Under the pieces are notes generated by a model. The model was not told the DNA's origin and searched no databases. It was given only the letters and a program-made list of their open reading frames with translations. From Aeriscardovia sp. (GTDB lineage Bacteria; Actinomycetota; Actinomycetes; Actinomycetales; Bifidobacteriaceae), in contig JAFRAT010000017.1 of NCBI GenBank assembly GCA_017405305.1, forward strand, positions 33,712 to 97,711: 64,000 bases of DNA. The letters are read 5' to 3'. Shown one piece after another: positions 45,891 through 54,359 of the stretch. Position 1 is the stretch's first letter. Each line of letters opens with the position of its first letter. A program made the position numbers and the translations under genes.

Positions 45891-46883
45891 TCAGCTGTTG
45901 TAGGCACCGAGGATATCAACGACGAACACCAGCGTCGAGTTGGCAGGGATGGAGCCGTTGGCCGTGCTGCCATATCCCAGGTCCGGCGGGATGATCAGAA
46001 GGACCTGCGAACCGACCTTCTGGCCGACCAGGCCCTGCTGGAAGCCTTTGACGGTTTGGGAAAGCTGCAGGTCAACGGAGGTGTCGCCCTTGCTCCAGGT
46101 GGAGTCGAACTGCTTGCCGTTGCTCAGCAGCCAGCCGGTGTACTTGACCACGGCCGTCTGGTCGGCCTGCAGCGTCGCGCCCTCGCCTTGGATAAGGGTT
46201 TGGGAGACGAGCTGGCCGGTGGGCTTGTAGTTGTTCATATCGATGGACGGCGCGCCGTTCTTGGCGAGGGTGACCTTCGGCAGACCGGCGGGAATGTTGG
46301 CCACCGCCGTGCCCGTGGCGCGGGTCAGGTCTCTGCTGACGCTGACGATGGTGAGCGCGCTGAGGTAGGAGTCGCTGCTGTTGGCGGCATTCGCGGCGTT
46401 GGAACTGGTGCTGGAGTCAGGCGTGCCGGTGCCCGGGATGCCGAAGACGATGGTCGCGCCGACTTTCTGAGCCTCGAAAATTTTGGCGTACTCCGGCTTG
46501 ACCTGGCTGTTGAGGTCGAGCGTGCAGACCGGCGTGTTCTTCTCCCAAGTGGAGTCGATGACCTCGCCGGTGCGGGCGTTGTAGACGATGTCCTGCGTGC
46601 AGACGCGGTCTCCGGCCTCGACCTGCTGGCCGGTGCCCTTGATGACGACGGCGTAGGAGCTCTGCTTGATGTCCATCGGTTTCTTGAAGGTCACTGTCGG
46701 CTTCTGTCCGGATTGGCCGGTCGCGCTGACGCCTTCCAGCGCGGCGACGGACGAGGACGAGCCGGAAGACGCCTGCTCCGAGGAGGAGCCGTTCCCGCAG
46801 CCGGCTAGGCACAGGCACAGCGAAAGCCCGGAAACAACGGCTCCGATTGCTTTCAGAACGGAACGTGAATGTCGTTTACCCAT
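45891..46883 (-). CDS. FKBP-type peptidyl-prolyl cis-trans isomerase, lipoprotein
   Basis: The 330-residue protein has a signal peptide ending in the lipobox CLAGC (lipidated Cys about residue 28). A Ser-rich linker leads to two FKBP-like regions: a degenerate one (about 80-175, GDRVCTQDIVYNARTGEVID) and a canonical C-terminal one (KYTGWLLSNGKQFDSTWSKG ... LLIIPPDLGYGSTANGSIPANSTLVF). It folds extracellular proteins at the membrane surface. The start at 46883 has TAGCGT 7 nt upstream. A longer antisense-overlapping frame to 47525 is rejected. Confidence 0.9.
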   Translation of the reverse strand: MGKRHSRSVLKAIGAVVSGLSLCLCLAGCGNGSSSEQASSGSSSSVAALEGVSATGQSGQKPTVTFKKPMDIKQSSYAVVIKGTGQQVEAGDRVCTQDIVYNARTGEVIDSTWEKNTPVCTLDLNSQVKPEYAKIFEAQKVGATIVFGIPGTGTPDSSTSSNAANAANSSDSYLSALTIVSVSRDLTRATGTAVANIPAGLPKVTLAKNGAPSIDMNNYKPTGQLVSQTLIQGEGATLQADQTAVVKYTGWLLSNGKQFDSTWSKGDTSVDLQLSQTVKGFQQGLVGQKVGSQVLLIIPPDLGYGSTANGSIPANSTLVFVVDILGAYNS

Positions 46884-46947
46884 TCCATTAACGCTAGTCG
46901 CGTGCCGCGAAAACGGGTTATACCCTCGCGCGTAGAATAGGAACGCT

Positions 46948-49083
46948 ATGGATAAGAAGCAGGCACCAGAACCAACGCTGGAGCGGCCGTCGGGCGTCGC
47001 CGCCGCGAAAACTCCTCCGAACGACGCCGGACCGGCGGCGTTCCCCGCCTTTCCGCCCATCAAGGACAGCGGCGGGGACGGCAACGAAGAGGACGACGAA
47101 CCCAGCGCCGGGGAGGCCGCCGGCGAAGCGGCGCCGCCGTCGCACGCGCCGTCGTCCATCCGTCCGCAGGACGACACGGCCGACGGCGCCTTGGACGATA
47201 TCCCGCCGCTGATCCTCGACGTGCCCGGGCATGCGAGCCGTCGCGAGGAAAAACGCTCGAAACGCCGCGCCCCGTCGCGCCTGCGCCGCAAGGAAACCGA
47301 ATCAAACCGCATCGCGAAGCAATCCTGGCTCCAGCACCGCGCCCATCGGAAGGCGGAACGCAAGAAGGCGGAGTCGGAACAACTGAGCTTCGCCGCTAAG
47401 GCGCGCAAAGCTTCCCGCTCACGCGCGCAGAAGGCGGCCAGCCGCTCGAAGCACCACGCCGAGGCCGACGTGCAGCACTTCGCGACGAGCCGCGCCCTCT
47501 CCTCGAGACACCCGCGGTACACCAAGGCGATGCGCTACGTCGTCGCGCCGTTGTTCGTCATCGCAGGCGTCGTGTGCTTCGTGCTGGCGGCACTGACAGC
47601 GACCGTCTGGCGCCCCAACCCATCCGTGAGCGCGGACGCGACCGTCTCCACCCGGTACGCCGTCACCGACCCAGGCGTGCTCCCACTGGCCAACAACCGC
47701 GTTTCCGTCTCCGTGACCTCGGCGCAGCCCGTCTGCGCCGCCATCGGCACCACGCAGGACGCCATGGGCTGGATTTCGCCGCAGAACTACACCCAGATCG
47801 AAGGCCTGCAGGACTGGAAGCAGCTGGCGACGGACAGCGCAACAAGCCCCCAGTCAACCCTGACCGGCTCCTCGCCGTCCGACGCGCCGACGGTCACGTT
47901 CCAGAACTCCGATCTGTGGCTAGCCGTCAAATGCGGCACATCGGTCCGCTTCGACAAATGGAACGCGGCCGCGGACCAGTCCGTGATCATCGACACCAAT
48001 CCCTCGGCGCCGCTGGCGTCAACAACCGGCTTCCGCGCGACCGTGACGCTGGCTTGGGTCCGCGACAACATACCGAGCCAAGCCAAACCGCTGGCGATGC
48101 TGGGCATCCTGATGCTCCTGTGCGCCATCCTGTGCTGGACCGTCCTGGCCTTGCCAGCGCACCACCGCCGCAAATCACGCGACCGCCGCATCTCCGAACA
48201 GAAGGCCCGTGCCCGCGCACGCCGGGCCCAATCGTCCCAAGACAAGCGCGCCCCAGGCGTCGGCGCCGACGCCCCGCGTTGGGTGAACGACCACATCGTG
48301 CTCACGCGCAAGGTGGAGTCTCGCCGCCGCCACGCCAACCAGACCATGGCGGAGAATGGCCTGGCCCGCGTCATCAGCAGCGCGAAGAAACCACACATCG
48401 CCACGGACCAAATCAAACCATTGGCCGCCACGGGCGCTGCCAACGACGACGTCCAGTCCACGCAGGTCCTCATCCTGGGCGACCTGACGAAGAAGCCGTC
48501 CGAACAGGAGGAAACAGACACGGAGTCCACGCAGGTCCTCGACCTGTCGGAGTTGCGCGCCAAGCTCGACAAGTCCGACACGGCCGACCGCCCGAACCCC
48601 CCGCAGCAGCCGGCCCCTGCGGCGGAACTGACGGCGGACGACCTCAAGGCTCTCAAACCGGTTCTCAAAGGCGCACAAGCGCCGCGCACGCTGCCGCTCC
48701 TCGACTCGGCGCTCGCGGCCGGAACGGCGTTCTCCGTGACGTCCCAATCGGACGCGGAGGTCACGGGCAGCGGTCCGGAGATCGTCGACGTCCGCGGCGT
48801 CAACATGGTGGCCCGCGCCCAGGGCGGCTTAGCATCGTCCCTGCTGGTGTCCGTCAAGTCGGACCCGGCCGCGGCTCCCAAGAGGACCGCCGACGAGGAT
48901 ATGGCCGACTATCTCAGGAAGTTCGAGCAGGAGGAGCGGCAGGTCGCGTCGGCGTCCGGATCGCTGGCGCGGCAGGCCTCCGGCCAGAGCGCCGCGGCGC
49001 AGGTCAACAAGTTCGCCGTCTCCGGCAAGCACAGCGCCCGCCACAAACAGAACGGCCAACCGCAGCGGGGGGGCGAGCAATGA
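46948..49083 (+). CDS. Large two-TM envelope protein of unknown function
   Basis: 711 residues in four parts: a cytoplasmic N-terminus (about 196 residues, Pro/Glu then Arg/Lys-rich), a first membrane helix (YVVAPLFVIAGVVCFVLAALTATVW, about 197-221), an extracytoplasmic domain of about 160 residues, a second helix (LAMLGILMLLCAILCWTVLAL, about 381-402) and a cytoplasmic tail of about 305 residues with repeated DVQSTQVLILGDL and ESTQVLDLSEL segments. No known domain is recognised. It heads an operon: the ATGA overlap with the next gene implies coupled translation. TAGAAT (46932-46937) lies about 10 nt before the start. Confidence 0.7.
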   Translation: MDKKQAPEPTLERPSGVAAAKTPPNDAGPAAFPAFPPIKDSGGDGNEEDDEPSAGEAAGEAAPPSHAPSSIRPQDDTADGALDDIPPLILDVPGHASRREEKRSKRRAPSRLRRKETESNRIAKQSWLQHRAHRKAERKKAESEQLSFAAKARKASRSRAQKAASRSKHHAEADVQHFATSRALSSRHPRYTKAMRYVVAPLFVIAGVVCFVLAALTATVWRPNPSVSADATVSTRYAVTDPGVLPLANNRVSVSVTSAQPVCAAIGTTQDAMGWISPQNYTQIEGLQDWKQLATDSATSPQSTLTGSSPSDAPTVTFQNSDLWLAVKCGTSVRFDKWNAAADQSVIIDTNPSAPLASTTGFRATVTLAWVRDNIPSQAKPLAMLGILMLLCAILCWTVLALPAHHRRKSRDRRISEQKARARARRAQSSQDKRAPGVGADAPRWVNDHIVLTRKVESRRRHANQTMAENGLARVISSAKKPHIATDQIKPLAATGAANDDVQSTQVLILGDLTKKPSEQEETDTESTQVLDLSELRAKLDKSDTADRPNPPQQPAPAAELTADDLKALKPVLKGAQAPRTLPLLDSALAAGTAFSVTSQSDAEVTGSGPEIVDVRGVNMVARAQGGLASSLLVSVKSDPAAAPKRTADEDMADYLRKFEQEERQVASASGSLARQASGQSAAAQVNKFAVSGKHSARHKQNGQPQRGGEQ

Positions 49084-50108
49084 GGAAGAAGTCGATCGCG
49101 AAGTCGCTGATGGCCAGCGCCACCTGCGTCGTGTGCCTGATGTCGGTCAGCGCCTGTGGCGATCTCGTCCCGCAGCCCAAGGAGGTGGCGGCGTCCACAT
49201 CGGCCCCGTCCTTCACCCTGGCGCAGGCCCAGAGGGTCGAATCACGCCTTGACGCCGCCATCGCCGCGTCCGACGCGCAGCGCGACCCGACCCCGCTGGC
49301 GCAGTACGTCGACGGCCCGGAGTACCAGATTCGCGCCAGCCAGCTGCAGGTGCTGAGGGCGACGAACCAGGTCAACCAGAAGATGGAGATCCCGACGAGC
49401 GACCGCCAGGTGGTCCTGCCGCTGACGACGGGCTGGCCGCGCACGGTTCTCGTGGTGACGCAGGCCACCCAGGACCAGCAGTCCGAGCGCCTCCTGGTCC
49501 TCAGCCAGGCGTCCGCGCACAGCAACTACATGCTCTGGGGACTGGTCCGCCTGTTCTCCGGCGTGACGCTGCCGAAGTTTCCGGTCTCCTCGATCGGGGC
49601 GAAGGCGGGCACCCTGGAGGACACCGGCCTCGTAGCCACGCCGCGCCAGGCGCTGATGATGTACGCCAACGTCCTGCAGAACGGCAGCTCGTCGCCGTAC
49701 GCCGACAAGGTGGCTTCCGACCAGTTCCGCGCGCAGCTGCAGAACCTGACGGATGCCGTCCAGCAGGCCGTGTCCGCCAGCCAGGGTTCGCAGAGCCAGG
49801 TGTTCACGCCGGACTACCAGAGCGCGAAGATCATCCGGTCCGCCGACGGTGGCGATTTCGTAGTCGCCCGGATCGATTCGGTGTGGACGCGCTACGCTGG
49901 CCCCGGGCGCCAGTCCGAACCGGCGTCGACCGCGGAGAAGGCGCTGTTCGGCAACGCCACGCCGACGTCCACCATGAAGGTTACGTACGTTAACGTGGTC
50001 GCCTTGTACATCCCGCCGGCCTCCAGCGGTTCGAAGATTGAGGCGATGGGCGCGGAGAGGCAGCCCATCCAGGTCATCGCCGTCCCGGACGCCCAGCAGG
50101 GCAAGTGA
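49080..50108 (+). CDS. Lipoprotein of unknown function
   Basis: 342 residues: signal peptide MRKKSIAKSLMASATCVVCL ending in the lipobox VSAC, then a soluble mixed alpha/beta extracytoplasmic domain (PLAQYVDGPEYQIRASQLQVL, TGWPRTVLVVTQATQDQQSERLLVLSQ, NYMLWGLVRLFSG). No family is recognised. It overlaps the preceding membrane-protein gene by 4 nt and is followed 43 bp later by the thioredoxin/TPR gene, so all three probably act together at the membrane. Confidence 0.75.
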   Translation: MRKKSIAKSLMASATCVVCLMSVSACGDLVPQPKEVAASTSAPSFTLAQAQRVESRLDAAIAASDAQRDPTPLAQYVDGPEYQIRASQLQVLRATNQVNQKMEIPTSDRQVVLPLTTGWPRTVLVVTQATQDQQSERLLVLSQASAHSNYMLWGLVRLFSGVTLPKFPVSSIGAKAGTLEDTGLVATPRQALMMYANVLQNGSSSPYADKVASDQFRAQLQNLTDAVQQAVSASQGSQSQVFTPDYQSAKIIRSADGGDFVVARIDSVWTRYAGPGRQSEPASTAEKALFGNATPTSTMKVTYVNVVALYIPPASSGSKIEAMGAERQPIQVIAVPDAQQGK

Positions 50109-50151
50109 CAGCAGCGCGTTCGCACTCGTCGGACGCGGGAAAGGAGCAAAA

Positions 50152-51120
50152 ATGGCCGATCCAAACCAGCAGTCGTTCCATCCGGGAATCTCGATGTCGG
50201 GGGCAGTGGACCTGTCCTCGATCCAACACGAGGTTGCTGCGCAGCCGGGAGAGAAAGGCGGTGCTCCAGCGGCGGGCGGCTACGTCATCGACGTGACGGC
50301 GAACACCTTCAACGCCGTCGTGCAGACGTCGGCCACGTACCCCGTCCTGTTGCTGCTATGGATGTCCGGCGACGACCGGTTCTTCTCCTACGCCCAGAGC
50401 CTGGCCGACGCCGTCGACCGGCAGAACGGCGCCATCCAGCTGGCCCGCGTCGACGTCCGGCAATCCCCGGAGATCGCCCAGGCGCTGCGCGTGCAAGGCG
50501 TGCCCGTGCTGTACGCCCTCATCGCCGGCAACCCGATCCCGTTGTTCGAAGGCGTGCCCCAGCCGGACGAGATGAAGCAGCTCGACGGGCAGGTCATCCC
50601 GAAGATCGTCGAAAGCGCTCATCAGGCCGGCGTGAACGGCACGGCGCCACGCACGGACTCCGACGACGGTGCGGACGGCCAGCAGACGAGCGAGCCGGCG
50701 GAGCCGGAGATCCCGCCGGAGCATCGCCAAGCGCGCGATCTGGCCATGCAGGGCGACTACGCCGGCGCGGCCCGCGAGTACCACCGCCTGCTCGAGGCGA
50801 ACCCGCGGGACGCCCTGGCGTCCCGCGAAGAGGCCAAGGCGCTGCTGCTGGCGCGCTCCGGATCGGCCGACGTGCGCGCCGTCCGCCAGGCCGGAGCCGA
50901 CAAGCCGGACGACGAGGACGCCCAGCTGGCCGTCGCCGACGTCGACATGATCGGCGGCCAGGTGGGAGACGCCTTCTCCCGTCTGCTGGACTTCGCGTCC
51001 GGCCATCCGGCGTCCGTCGACGCGGTCCGCCGTCGTCTGCTCGAGTACTTCCGCATCTGCGGCGAGTCCGATCCGCGCGTCAAGCACGCCCGCCGGAGCA
51101 TCGCCGCGATGATGTACTGA
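50152..51120 (+). CDS. Cysteine-less thioredoxin-like/TPR protein (YbbN/CnoX-like)
   Basis: 322 residues: an N-terminal thioredoxin-fold (about 45-165; VIDVTANTFNAVVQTSATYPVLLLLWMSGDDR) in which the CxxC active site is replaced by SGDD, the cis-proline region VQGVPVLYALIAG, and then a tetratricopeptide-like C-terminus (ARDLAMQGDYAGAAREYHRLLEANPRDALAS). This is the layout of YbbN/CnoX co-chaperones, but no redox-active cysteines remain, so a holdase or scaffold role is inferred. GGAAAGGAG lies before the ATG at 50152. Confidence 0.85.
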   Translation: MADPNQQSFHPGISMSGAVDLSSIQHEVAAQPGEKGGAPAAGGYVIDVTANTFNAVVQTSATYPVLLLLWMSGDDRFFSYAQSLADAVDRQNGAIQLARVDVRQSPEIAQALRVQGVPVLYALIAGNPIPLFEGVPQPDEMKQLDGQVIPKIVESAHQAGVNGTAPRTDSDDGADGQQTSEPAEPEIPPEHRQARDLAMQGDYAGAAREYHRLLEANPRDALASREEAKALLLARSGSADVRAVRQAGADKPDDEDAQLAVADVDMIGGQVGDAFSRLLDFASGHPASVDAVRRRLLEYFRICGESDPRVKHARRSIAAMMY

Positions 51121-51174
51121 CTGCTGCTATACTGGGAGGGTCGTCGCTCTGCCGTCAGGCGGGGAGAGGGCGTT

Positions 51175-51247
51175 GGGTTCGTAGCTCAATGGATAGAGCG
51201 TCTGTCTCCGGAACAGAAGGTTGGGGGTCCGAATCCCCTCGAGCCCA
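51175..51247 (+). tRNA. tRNA-Arg (anticodon CCG)
   Basis: 73-nt cloverleaf: acceptor GGGTTCG/CGAGCCC with discriminator A, D arm GCTCAATGGATAGAGC, anticodon stem TCTGT/ACAGA with loop CTCCGGA, T arm GGGGGTCCGAATCCCC. A TATACT box (51128-51133) lies about 40 nt upstream. It is 70 bp ahead of argS, the gene for its own charging enzyme. Confidence 0.95.
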
Positions 51248-51317
51248 CTTTCCCGCGACCGGGTCTCCAGCTGGGCCGCGCTCCGGCACTGTCTCCTTTT
51301 GCTCATAGACTGAGGCT

Positions 51318-53090
51318 ATGAGTCCTGAATCACTTGCGCAGCTGATTTCAACGGCTGCTGGCAATCTCGCGCAGTCCGGCAAGGCTGGCGATCTGACCGT
51401 CGACCTCATCCCGTCTGCCATCGCCGTGTCCCGTCCGAAGGACCGTTCCCACGGCGACTGGTCCACCAACATCGCGATGCAGCTCGCCAAAAAGACCGGC
51501 ATGAAACCGCGCGACCTCGCGCAGCTCTTCGCTGACGAGCTGGCCAAGTCCGATGGCATCTCTTCCGTCGAAGTCGCTGGCCCCGGCTTCATCAACATCA
51601 CGCTCGATTCCGGTTCCGCCGCGGCCATCGTCGACGAGATCCTGAGCCAGGGCAGCGCCTTCGGCACTAACAGGCACCTTGGCGGCAAGACGCTGAATCT
51701 CGAGTACGTCTCCGCCAATCCGACCGGCCCGATCCACATCGGCGGCGCCCGCTGGGCGGCCGTCGGCGACGCTCTGGGCCGCGTGCTCAAGGCCAACGGC
51801 GCCAAGGTTGTCCGCGAATACTACTTCAACGATCACGGCGTGCAGATAGACCGCTTCGCCCGCTCCCTTGTCGCCGCCGCCCACCACGAGCCGGCACCGC
51901 AAGACGGTTACAAAGGCGCGTACATCGACGAAATCGCTCAGCGCGTCATCGCCCAGGCCACGCAGGACGGCATTGACATCCTCAACCTGCCACGCGTGAC
52001 GGCCGACGACGGCTCCGAGGGCGACAGCGCCCAGCGCGAGGAGTTCCGCAAGCGCGCCGTGCCGATGATGTTCCAGGAAATCCAGGATTCCCTGCACCAC
52101 TTCCGCGCAGACTTCGACGTCTGGTTCCACGAGCAGTCCCTATACAACAATGGCATGGTCGGCCACGCCCTGTCCGTGCTGCGCGATCACGGCAACATCT
52201 ACGAGAAGGACGGCGCCACCTGGTTCGCATCCACCAAGTTCGGCGACGACAAAGACCGCGTGGTCATCAAATCCAACGGTGACATGACCTACTTCGCCTC
52301 CGACGTCGCGTATTACTACAACAAGCGCCACCGTGAAACCGACCCGGCCGATGTCGCCATCTACATGCTGGGAGCCGACCATTCCGGCTATGTCGGACGC
52401 CTGCAGGCCCTGTGCGCCGCGTACGGCGACGAACAGTACGTCAATATGCAGATCCTCATTGGCCAGCTCGTCAACGTGTCCAAGGACGGCAAGCCGATCC
52501 GCATGAGCAAGCGCGCCGGCAACGTCGTCACTCTCGAGGACCTCGTGGACGCGGTGGGTGTGGACGCCGGCCGTTACTCCCTGGTCCGCACCGGATACAA
52601 CCAGAACCTCGACATCGACCTCAATGTCCTCAGTTCCCATACGAACGACAATCCGGTGTACTACGTCCAGTACGCGCACGCCCGCTCCAAAAACGTCGAC
52701 CGCAACGCGCAGGCCGCGGGCGTCACCACGCAAGGCGCCGAACTGTCCCTGCTGGACACGATCGCCGATTCCAACCTCCTCGCGCAGCTCGCGCTCTACC
52801 CAGGCGTGCTGGCCGCCGCCGCCGACTTCCGCGAGCCGTCCCGCGTGGCCCGCTACCTGGAAGACCTCGCGGCCGCCTACCACACCTGGTACGCCGCGGA
52901 GCGCGTCGTGCCGATGGAGCTGACCGACCACGATAAGCAGGGCGAACCCGCCGCCGTCGAAGCGCTGCGCATCGCCAAGGATCCGGAACCGGCCCGCGCC
53001 GCCGCTCGTCTGAAGCTCAACGACGCCGTCGCCCAAGTCCTGGAAAACGGCCTGGATCTGCTGGCCGTCTCCGCGCCGGACAAGATGTGA
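51318..53090 (+). CDS. argS: Arginyl-tRNA synthetase
   Basis: The 590-residue class I enzyme has the HIGH-type signature in EYVSANPTGPIHIGGARWAAVGDALG and the KMSK-like MSKRAGNVVTLEDLV. An N-terminal Add1-like domain and C-terminal DALR anticodon-binding domain are present. It lies 70 bp after tRNA-Arg; in many actinobacteria argS is followed by lysA, hom and thrB, whereas here thrB follows directly. Confidence 0.97.
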   Translation: MSPESLAQLISTAAGNLAQSGKAGDLTVDLIPSAIAVSRPKDRSHGDWSTNIAMQLAKKTGMKPRDLAQLFADELAKSDGISSVEVAGPGFINITLDSGSAAAIVDEILSQGSAFGTNRHLGGKTLNLEYVSANPTGPIHIGGARWAAVGDALGRVLKANGAKVVREYYFNDHGVQIDRFARSLVAAAHHEPAPQDGYKGAYIDEIAQRVIAQATQDGIDILNLPRVTADDGSEGDSAQREEFRKRAVPMMFQEIQDSLHHFRADFDVWFHEQSLYNNGMVGHALSVLRDHGNIYEKDGATWFASTKFGDDKDRVVIKSNGDMTYFASDVAYYYNKRHRETDPADVAIYMLGADHSGYVGRLQALCAAYGDEQYVNMQILIGQLVNVSKDGKPIRMSKRAGNVVTLEDLVDAVGVDAGRYSLVRTGYNQNLDIDLNVLSSHTNDNPVYYVQYAHARSKNVDRNAQAAGVTTQGAELSLLDTIADSNLLAQLALYPGVLAAAADFREPSRVARYLEDLAAAYHTWYAAERVVPMELTDHDKQGEPAAVEALRIAKDPEPARAAARLKLNDAVAQVLENGLDLLAVSAPDKM

Positions 53091-53196
53091 TCCGGCAATC
53101 CGGGAGGCTTGCGGCGGGCCTCCCGATTCGGCCGCCGCGCCGCGCGGCCGAAGCATCGAAACGCCGCGTCAAAAGCGACAGAAAAGGAGCAGGTTC

Positions 53197-54294
53197 GTGC
53201 AGGGCGAATCGGACGAGACAACGGTTGTGCATGTATCGGTCCCAGCCACCTGCATGGGCTTCTCGACGCTGGGCGCGGTCGGCATGGCCCTGGACGTCCG
53301 GGACGTCTTCACCATCCAGACGACGCCGTCGCCAGGAGTGTCCGTCGTGGTGTCGGACCGCTCCGGCGGGCAGGCATCCGCCGTTCCTCGCGACGGGCGC
53401 AACCTCGTCGTGCAAGCGCTGCACGCCGTTCAGGACGCCATCGGCGACGTTCGCACCGGATTGCGCGTTACCTGCGAGAACGCCATTCCGCAACGCTGCG
53501 GCTATGGATCTTCCGCATCGGCGATCGTCGCCGGCGCCGCCGCGGCCGTCGCGCTGTCGCAGCGCGTCGAACCAAGCCGCGACCTCATCTGCGACATCGC
53601 ATCCCAAATGGCCGGCGACGGCGCGAACGTGGCGGCAGCCGTCTACGGCGGCGTCGTAACGGCCTGGGACTTCGACCTTGACAGCAACGTGCCGCGATCC
53701 GTGTTCGACACCGAATCGCGCCGACATCCCGACAACGGCTTCGATTTCGATTCCACCCGCCGCGCCGCGCCACGGCCGGCACCGCCGCCTTTGTCCAACT
53801 ACAGCGAAGGCTGGCACGCTGTCGCAGCGCCCGTCTCATCGTCCCTGACGGCTTCGCTCATCACGCCCCGGAGAGTTTCCCGCCACGTCCCGCTGCCAGA
53901 CGAGGGCACCGTTCCCCTGCGACAGGCACGACAGGCCGCGCGGCGGTCGTCCGCGCTTTTCCGGCTGCTATCAGACAGCGACCCCGCGTCAGACGGGGAC
54001 CTCTTCGCTGCAACAGCGGAAGATGCCCAGCTGGCAAGCCGCAACGAGCTTCTGCCTGATTCCTGGCAACTGATGACCCATCTACGCTCGCAAGGGCTGG
54101 CCGCCTTCATCACCGGCTCCGGCCCAGCGATCGTCGTGCTGTCGGAACAAGGAGCGGAGAAGACAGACACCGTCGTTCGCCAAGCGATCCGTTCCGAGTG
54201 GCTGGCCACCGGCCGGTGGAGCCTACGCACAGTCGGAGGAGACAAACGCGGCGTCGACATCGACCGGTCATCCCGCGCCGCGCGCGGCCAATGA
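53197..54294 (+). CDS. thrB: Homoserine kinase
   Basis: The 365-residue GHMP kinase begins VVHVSVPATCMGFSTLGAVGMALD, has the ATP-binding IPQRCGYGSSASAIVAGAAA motif and ends ITGSGPAIVVLSE, a typical GHMP C-terminal motif. It phosphorylates homoserine on the way to threonine. A polar insertion of about 45 residues (around 165-210) makes it longer than usual. GTG start with AAAAGGAG upstream. Homoserine dehydrogenase and lysA are not adjacent. Confidence 0.93.
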   Translation: MQGESDETTVVHVSVPATCMGFSTLGAVGMALDVRDVFTIQTTPSPGVSVVVSDRSGGQASAVPRDGRNLVVQALHAVQDAIGDVRTGLRVTCENAIPQRCGYGSSASAIVAGAAAAVALSQRVEPSRDLICDIASQMAGDGANVAAAVYGGVVTAWDFDLDSNVPRSVFDTESRRHPDNGFDFDSTRRAAPRPAPPPLSNYSEGWHAVAAPVSSSLTASLITPRRVSRHVPLPDEGTVPLRQARQAARRSSALFRLLSDSDPASDGDLFAATAEDAQLASRNELLPDSWQLMTHLRSQGLAAFITGSGPAIVVLSEQGAEKTDTVVRQAIRSEWLATGRWSLRTVGGDKRGVDIDRSSRAARGQ

Positions 54295-54359
54295 GCCAGA
54301 GCCGACAAAACCCACCGGGCCGCGCAGGCCCCTGATGGAACCGTGTGAAAAGGAGCATT

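Noticed and set aside
46884..47525. N-terminal extension of the FKBP frame
   Set aside because: It overlaps the start of the divergent envelope gene, and a clear signal peptide begins at 46883.
47574..49079. Long frame upstream of the lipoprotein
   Set aside because: Out-of-frame shadow of the two-TM protein; the lipoprotein signal peptide begins at 49080.
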